Source: Aspidiotus rigidus
Taxonomy: Eukaryota > Arthropoda > Insecta > Hemiptera > Diaspididae
Direction of reading: 5' to 3'
DNA length: 64,000 nucleotides
Assembly: GCA_035079385.1 (NCBI GenBank)
Contig: JAVHKY010000003.1
Coordinates: forward strand, 23,079,501 to 23,143,500
Below are positions 57,405-64,000 of the stretch, piece by piece. Position 1 is the stretch's first letter. Each line of letters opens with the position of its first letter. The notes under the pieces are model-generated. The model worked only from the letters and a program-made list of their open reading frames with translations. It was not told the origin of the DNA and made no database searches. The translations under genes were made by a program, and so were the position numbers.

Positions 57405-60390
57405 TAACGGCCCTTATGTCTGAGAGACCAGTTGCCAACTTGAGATTACAGCGGCTGAGCATAAAAAAGCTTGGTAAAAAGAAAACGTAGGAGAAGTGGC
57501 CTTTCAAGTATATTGAAATTTTTCGCCATCGAAATAGCGACGATGTTACTGTGCTATACAGAGGTTGATCGAATTAGTTTACGAGAATGATTCACATTTT
57601 GATGACTCCCTGGTTCAGTCTTGATTTCTGTCAGTCGTTGTTGAATGACAGTTGCTTTCATATCTTACTAGATGATGATTTTTGAACCGAAAGCGTTCGC
57701 AATTTGTTTCAATTTTTCTGCGTTATTTGTAACTCGAGGTCAATTTTTAGACTCTGGAGCTCTACTTATAGTCGGGACTGCAAGTGAACCATTTCATTTT
57801 ATCCAACACTCTGATTCAATTTCACAGTTCCATTATCAAACTTTACATTCCCTGATAAGTAGAGAAACGTATGATGTGAAACCGTGAAACGTGAAATGCA
57901 GGGTCGTCGATAGGGTCGATTATTTCGGAAAGGTGAATTTTTTCATTTCATTCGAAAATCGAAATAATTTGGAGCCCCTCTCACCCTTCCTTTATATATG
58001 ATTATATAGGTGGATAATCGAAATTTTCCAAGTTTTCCTCCAAAGTCCTGAAAGGAATGCAATTTCAATCGATTTGTAACGATGGAAGTAACTTTTCCTT
58101 CAACTTCCGATTTAAGAAAGTCATAGCCTCCACCCCCTCCGAAACCACAAATGACGGCAGAAGTCTTTTTCGAGTAACTCTAAAAAAAAATACTCTACCT
58201 TACATTTTTTCACTTATTCCAATTTTCGGTAACGTCCCCGAAAGCCAATGGTTTCTTACTTCTGCTTTCTCTGGAAATTTCTTCGTTGCCATTCCATGAT
58301 AATTCGGCTCTACCTTACATCTACCCACTCATTCATTCCGATTTTTAGTAGGCTGTTGGAGAGGCAATGATCTCCTGCTCTTCCCTTTCCCTCCTACCTA
58401 AATCGAGGGAAATTTCCATGATCATTCACCCTTAAAACACTGTATTTTTTTCATCGAGTTAACGATTTGAAATTTTAAAAAATTCTGCGCAGTCCAAAAA
58501 TATAGATATGAACAAGAAATAAAATTTTTCTTCGAATAATATAAATACTTCGAAAATACGAGCTCATCCTCGATTTTTAAAATACGTATGTACTGGGAGA
58601 GATAGTAAATCAAAAAAGTTATAATATTAGAGGTCATTAACATTGCTCGTCGCAGTTGTAAAACTGATAGAGTATCGATAACTTGGGTACAACGATAGGC
58701 ACACGATAAGGAATATCTATTCTTGTTTACTTTTCCGGCCCCTTCTTATCATACCGTAGTATCTTTGGTAAGTTGTAAATCAACTCAGGTCGTAACTTTT
58801 CATTATTTTTCAGAGGTAAAAAACACTTTCAAATTTTCCTTGAAATCACTATGCATTTTCATCCTCAGGAAAAAGAAAAACTATTGGGTACTAGAATTTT
58901 TTGGAAAGATTATGAAGACTTCGGTTCTGAATATTTATTGTTATGAAAGTATCGAAAATAGTCAGAATTATGTAGGGAAAAGTCCAATGTTTGCTGTGAT
59001 TCTTGAATTCGGCTGCGAGAGCTGTTGGTTTCAAGCATTAAGTCAGCGAAATTTATGAGCCAAGCCCGTAACCAAGGGGCTGAGCCCTCCTTGATCCAGA
59101 ATACGTTTTAAAAAACAAATCTTTTGAGTCGATCACAAACGTGATTGATTTTCAAGTTTGAAACTTATTATAGTAAACTGACGGAGCGCAGTTGCGGATT
59201 CACGAGCGGGGGAGCTCCTTGGGGGAAGAAAAAAAATGAGATGTACATGAGAAAAGAACAATCATTTTACTTCTTTTTCTTGTGTTCGAAGATAGACAAT
59301 GAGTTGAATTTATCGGGGGTTATTTCGGAGAAAATGTCCGCCGTCTGTCGTCCGGTCGGTAATCTGATCTAACCGTAACTTGGAGAAATTTAGAACTACT
59401 TCAAGTCCCTCTCCTATCATATATAGCACGGAAGTCGGATTTTTACAAGTCTCTCTATCTGATAAGGAGACTTCCTATTTACCTATAGGGTTGTCTGAGA
59501 AGTTTCGCGGACCACAGGTCAAGAACTAGCAATCATGTATAGCTCGGAAGTCGAAAATTTTTCAAGTTTCCCTCGTATCATGTACAGTTTGGAAGTCCAA
59601 GTATAGGTCGAGAATCGAAATTTTTCGAATTCCTCTGATCCTCGTACCCTCGTTTAACTCTGTTAAAGAACTTGTGAGCTTCTCTATACCCCTTTCTCTC
59701 TTCATATAAAAACTTGACATTTTCTCAAGTCTTCTTTCACCACTTCTGGACATTTGTACAAGTTCTTGAAGTTGGTTGGAGCCTTCGTCGCCTCAAAATT
59801 TTCAAAATCACCTCGTCTAACCAGACCTTCCTATTATCCAGCCTTCACTCCTCGTTCCCTTCCCCTGTAGCTTTTTCACACCCACTTTAAGAATAATAGT
59901 CGATATTTTACGTCGTAATCTAATCTTTTTCGTTTCATTTCTTGTCCATCCTAATCAAAATTCCATTATTCTATCGAATTCTAGATGAACTAGGAACTTT
60001 TGCGACCATTTATCAAGCTCAAATCAAATTTAGCTGTTCTCAAATCGGAATCATACGGTATGCGATCGGATAATTAAAATCTTTCTTTTGAACGATTAAA
60101 AAAAATGAGAGGGATATAGCTACAGTTTGTGGATTTACCGTTCGAAACGATAAAATTTTTGTTAGTAAAACAGGCACGTAAACAGTCCTGTAAATATTAA
60201 TAAGCAGTCACCTTGGCTCATACAATTTAAATTACCCTACGAAGGAATCTTGTTTACTGCTTATACTCGTAGCTCGTACGGTTTGTAAGAACCTTTCAAT
60301 ATTTATAAGAGCGAAATCTGAATTACAAGTTCTTGGAAAATACATAATGTGTATCGCAGTATCTAAAAGTAATCTGGATTTCCATTTCAT
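57405..60390. other. Probable intron or intergenic DNA with minisatellite remnants
   Basis: Diverged copies of the 47-bp minisatellite motif are at about 57975-58045 and 59400-59620 (TCCTATCATATATAGCACGG, TATAGCTCGGAAGTCGAAAA). C-rich tracts at 58060-58400 and 59640-59880 may be decayed LINE pieces, but no motif is identifiable. Confidence 0.4.
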
Positions 60391-60394
60391 GTAG

Positions 60395-60660
60395 GAGAAG
60401 TTGCATTTAATCGATCCGGCGATGTCGAGGAGTTGAAAATGCGAGGTTTAACGAGTCCTCGTCGTAGCGTTCAAAAGGTTTTTGGAAGTTTTGCTGAGGA
60501 AGAAGTGCTTATAAAAGTGACGTTGCCGATTGACTTGGAGCGTTTTTCTTGTCATTTAAATAGGGAGACTGATCAGCATTCGAGTTGCGTATACAAATAT
60601 GGTGTACTGAATCTCGTCAATAAGGATGTGAACAAAGAAAGCGCTCAGCACGGTTCGTAG
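60395..60660 (+). CDS. Candidate coding exon of an unidentified host gene
   Basis: A polypyrimidine-like acceptor TTTCCATTTCATGTAG ends at 60394. The phase-1 frame encodes EVAFNRSGDVEELKMRGLTS, PRRSVQK, then FAEEEVLIKVTLPIDLER, and stays open to TAG at 60658-60660. The 3' border is uncertain: CAAAAG|GTTTTT (60476) is a weak donor, while CACG|GTTCGT (about 60652) would leave 1 nt and so match the phase of the next exon at 60809. Family unknown. Confidence 0.42.
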
Positions 60661-60808
60661 TACTCTGTATAACCGAGGAATGTGTTTTCAAATGAAAACT
60701 CGAACGTACAAGTAAACAGGCGTATAAAAGATGAATATTTGATATAATCTATAATACTGCATTCTTATATATAGGGTTGGTAAATGGAAATTTAAATTTC
60801 ATATTCAG

Positions 60809-60892
60809 ATGAATATATACACAGTCTGGATGTGTATCCGTACTATCCAGCGTTCGTCCTATGCGTACGCTTCGATGGTCGCTCCAACGAAA
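60809..60892 (+). CDS. Internal coding exon of an unidentified host gene
   Basis: Acceptor TTTCATATTCAG ends at 60808 and donor CGAAA|GTGAGT begins at 60893. The 84 bp are 2 nt, 27 codons and 1 nt, encoding EYIHSLDVYPYYPAFVLCVR and FDGRSNE. Residue choice and local GC rise support coding. It lies on the same strand as the exons at 55342 and 60395 and is the best candidate for a continuation of that gene. Downstream exons are not identified before the LINE at 61.5 kb. Confidence 0.55.
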
Positions 60893-61539
60893 GTGAGTTC
60901 ATATATCTTCGAAAAATATTTATTTTGCGAGTAAAAACTTGCCGCGCTAAACTAGATAAATATTATTTTAATGTTAGTTCAATATTTTTACATTTATTCG
61001 TCGTTATTTTATACGTGCATGAGTTTCGAGACTGTGGTGCACGTATACGTGCGTCGTATTTACTGGATGTGTGTACGTTCAATGATTCGTCCTCTTATAT
61101 GACAGATGGATAAATAGTAAATTTTTACGAAACGTGAATTACTCTTCTACACATTGGAAATTTCGTTTCAGCGAAATGTGTTCAAATGATAACGAGGGGG
61201 ACTTGTGCACGTGTACGATATGTCTACGTTTAATGTACATTCCATCAACTGTCCTTTGTTTGAATGAGAATTTATGAAATATGCGGTGAGGTCACGCGCA
61301 CAGAAGCGTTTCATAACTTTTTCGACTACTTAGGACATCCTCATGCGTCTCTACCTATATGGGGCTCTTTTTGAATGAATTCATCCGTATGAAGTTGTGC
61401 TGTAATTCATAGAATTTGTTTAGGGCCCTCAAGTATGATGTCACGTGAATGTTGGGCTCTACATTTATTCAGCATGAAAATTTTCATCGTAAGTGGAAGT
61501 ATTCGTCGTTTGGTTTTGGTTAGTGACTCAATTCCCTCA
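60893..61539. other. Probable intron or intergenic DNA
   Basis: Follows the exon at 60809-60892. No recognisable gene or repeat up to the LINE insertion. Confidence 0.4.
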
Positions 61540-63080
61540 TTTGTCAATTCAACCCTCTTCATCCACTAATTCTTCAATGCTCCACAATCGACATCCTCTC
61601 CTCTTATAAATTCCTGGGTATAACCTTTGATCGAAAACTCTCCTGGATGCCTCATATAAAGTCACTCAAAGCTAAATGCCTAAACGCTACCAATATCATC
61701 AAGTACCTCTCCCACACCCGCATAGGATGTAATCGCAAAATTCTGCTACATCTATACAAAAGTCTTATTCGCTTCCAACTCGATTACGGTGCTACAATCT
61801 ACAGCCAATGCAGTAAATCCAAGATCAAACTCCTCGATACCATTCAAGCATCCACCCTGCGCATGGCTCTCGGAGCTTTTCGAACTTCCCACCGTCTAAG
61901 CCTTTGTGCAGAAGCAGCAGAACCACCATTACATTTTCGCACTCTCATACTGACTGCAAACTTTCTCGCCTTGTCTTCTCGAATTCCTGACCTTCCAATC
62001 TATACATCTATCCTTTCTCCTAGTAACTTCCTCCTCTCCTCTTTAGAATCCTATACCTTCAATACCTCCCTAAACTCTCACCTCTCCTTCCTATCAAGCT
62101 AACGAAGCCTCCGTGGCTATTATCTCCCCCATCTATCAGACTCGACCTCGCTCAACTATTCCTATCGAACACTAATCATAGAAATCATTGCAGAATACCC
62201 AAACCATGAAATCTGCTTCACTGATGGCTCTAAATCTCAATCCAAAACAGCCTATGCATTCTCAATCAACGGCACCATAACCGCTAAACGACTCCGTAAC
62301 TCAGCTTCAGTATTTACTGCTGAACTTGGTGCTATCCACTACTGTCTTTCGCAACCAACTCAACGACCACCACGACACAATTACATCTTACTAACTGATT
62401 CTCTTTCATCTCTTTCAACAATTCAAGACATCCACTCAACAAACCCTATAACTCAACGCATCCACCTTACTCTTCAGACTCTTACTTCCATCGAATCAAC
62501 AATAACTTTCATCTGGATCCCTGGCTACATTGGTCTTCCTGGACATGACGAGGTTGATCGTGCAGCCAAGGAAGCTACCCGACTACTGAAGATTACAGAT
62601 CCATCTCCTTCCCCATCATACGACCTAAAAAACTATTACCGTTCCCTAATTTTGAATGCCTGGCATCATCTTTGGACTCTACTACCGACCACCAAGCTCC
62701 GATCTATAAAAACCTCACCCACCTCTTGGTCCTCCTCAAACAGAAATTCCCATCATGAAGAAATCATTCTCTGCCGACTCAGGATTGGCCACACACGACT
62801 AACTCATTCTCACCTCCTACTAAATCTCTTCCCTCCATCTTGCAACTACTTTCAAGCGGATAATCTAACAGTACACACCTATTCTCATGTCGACAATCTT
62901 TCAACGTCTCGTCTTCCTTATCATCCGCCTTATGCAACAACCCAGAAACAGTTACTAACTCTCTCCAATACTTACGCTCTACCTACTACTTTCCTCTTCT
63001 CTAACAACCTACAATACATTTTCGCAAGCTGATGACCCATAGAGTAGTCAAATAGCTCACAAATAAAATAAAAAAAAAAT
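61540..63080 (+). pseudogene. LINE with RNase H domain, 5'-truncated, one internal stop
   Basis: One plus-strand frame runs from about 61560 to TGA 63030-63032 with a single in-frame TAA at 62100-62102. It begins in the RT thumb (SSYKFLGITFDRKLSW, HLYKSLIRFQLDYGATIYSQ, LLDTIQASTLRMALGAF). A ribonuclease H domain follows, with FTDGSKS, FTAELGAIHYC and LLTDSLSSL carrying the D, E and D metal ligands, then WIPGYIGLPGHDEVDRAAKE, where the usual His of the GH(V/I)G motif is Tyr. The C-terminus has EEIILCRLRIGHTRLTHSHL and a degraded knuckle (PPSCNYF, second Cys lost). An A-rich tail (AATAAAATAAAAAAAAAA) at about 63063-63080 marks the 3' end. The RT palm and endonuclease are missing. This is the best-preserved of four related plus-strand copies; RNase H places it near the I-like LINE clades, though the exact clade is uncertain. 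Confidence 0.85.
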
Positions 63081-63590
63081 TATATAAAGAAAGTAGGTCT
63101 GCTCTAAAAAGTATAAACTCATTGAAAGAAATTTCTGGAAACGTGATGAGAAAAAATACACGAGATCAGGATAATTATAAATGATTTAACAATATTATTT
63201 GTATTAGAACTTTGTAACACGAATAAATGGAACGAAAAATCAGTGCTAGATGAGAATGTTTGAATCGACTCCTGTCACGCCATGCATTGTCTGGCTCGAG
63301 AAAGGATGAAGAAAGAGCTATACTTCCTCTGTTTAATGGTGGCCCTCTCCCGAGCTTTCTTGCAAGGTGAGCGGACTGTAGCCTTACATTTTCAATCGGA
63401 CGTCATTTGAAAGCAATTTTAGAGGGTCAACAGTTTGAAAAAACCTGAAGAAGCCATTATGAGAAGTCTTCGATTTTTTAGTATTTTATATACTTAGAAA
63501 ACTTGAACCTACTCTTCTTAAAACCGTTACAGTTAACCGGCACGAAAATCAGTTGCGGTGTTTCGACAGCTTTTTGACTGGTTCAACTCC
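63081..63590. other. Intergenic DNA between the LINE tail and the CRE-bearing array
   Basis: No recognisable gene. Confidence 0.4.
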
Positions 63591-63592
63591 TG

Positions 63593-64000
63593 GAAGGACC
63601 GTCAAAAGAAGCCAATACGGTCACGCTTTATGACGTCATCAATAACCTTGACTTACGTTGAGCATTGGAAGAATTCCGGCCTTTGCTACTTATTAGAATA
63701 ACCGTCATAGTCCTTTGTCATGCCTGATTACGTCATCAGTTTTTCGAAGGAGAATTTCTTTAACCTTGACTCACTTTGGGACTTGATAGAGTTTCGGCCT
63801 TTGCTACTTTGTTGGAAAAACCGTGATGGTTGTCTATCACACTGGATGACGTCATCAGTAACCTTGACTTACTTTGGGACTGAAAAGGGTTTCGGCCTTC
63901 GCCACTTGATGGAAAAACCGTCACGGTCTTTTGTCACAATCGATGACGTCATCAATAACCATGACTTACTTTGAAACTTGGAAGAGTTTCGGCCTTTGCT
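63593..64000. repeat. ~97-bp tandem repeat with a TGACGTCA site in each unit
   Basis: Units start at about 63631, 63728, 63847 and 63944, with a partial unit before 63631; the array runs off the window. Each contains TGACGTCATCA (TTACGTCATCA in the second), ACC(T/A)TGACT(T/C)AC, GAGTTTCGGCCTTTGCTACT and an ACCGTCA(T/C)GGTC half-palindrome. The spacing is 97-98 bp except for 119 bp where the second unit carries a ~22-bp insertion. No ORF crosses the array meaningfully. The octamer is the bZIP (CREB/ATF) consensus; whether it is functional or just part of a satellite is unknown. Confidence 0.85.

Noticed and set aside
1..64000. tRNA, rRNA, CRISPR arrays, LTR retrotransposons
   Set aside because: I looked for tRNA T-loop signatures, regularly spaced short repeats and gag-pol with direct LTRs, and saw none that I could support by eye.

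Overview
This is nuclear DNA of an arthropod, most probably an insect. It is AT-rich and gene-poor, with spliced coding exons carrying GT..AG borders, short introns and short interstitial runs of TTAGG/CCTAA, the usual insect telomere repeat. Its non-LTR and Penelope-like retroelements belong to families common in arthropods. I see no operons, bacterial-style genes, rRNA, tRNA or CRISPR arrays. The order and species cannot be fixed from sequence alone.

Host genes are sparse. The best supported is on the minus strand at 38.57-39.20 kb: three exons whose phases fit exactly across introns of 67 and 85 bp. On the plus strand, phase-consistent exons at 55.34, 60.40 and 60.81 kb may belong to one long-intron gene; a CpG-rich block with a 54-codon ORF at 46.0-46.8 kb could be its 5' end. 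Lone candidates are a signal-peptide exon at 18.27 kb, a terminal exon at 24.57 kb and an uninterrupted minus-strand ORF at 11.6 kb. None could be named.

Most of what can be recognised is mobile or repetitive. There is an R1-clade LINE (6.35-8.25 kb, minus) with one stop and one frameshift. A Penelope-like element (18.66-20.66 kb, minus) has its RT and GIY-YIG parts separated by a ~47-bp minisatellite and telomere-like repeats; a second, degenerate Penelope RT lies at 56.4-57.2 kb (plus). A Jockey-like RT tail is at 24.0 kb (minus). Four plus-strand copies of different decay belong to a LINE with RNase H (28.3, 44.7, 49.9 and 61.5 kb).

Non-autonomous DNA-transposon-like elements are numerous: a 2.2-kb element with ~590-bp inverted arms and 5-bp target duplications (32.36-34.57 kb), a 590-bp palindrome (41.66-42.25 kb), two related hairpins with 4-bp target duplications (2.37 and 43.55 kb), two TA-flanked MITEs (40.55 and 57.31 kb), a 291-bp MITE (30.46 kb) and a perfect 93-bp hairpin (44.37 kb). 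A composite ~1.0-1.3-kb repeat occurs twice, 11 kb apart, in opposite orientation (39.44-40.43 and 50.87-52.16 kb). Tandem arrays lie at 19.25, 48.07, 53.19 and 63.6 kb; the last has a CRE-type TGACGTCA palindrome in each unit.

The least explained block is 12.97-14.30 kb: GC-richer than its surroundings and largely open in one plus-strand frame with scattered stops. It is a candidate decayed viral or transferred gene, but I could not assign it to a family.
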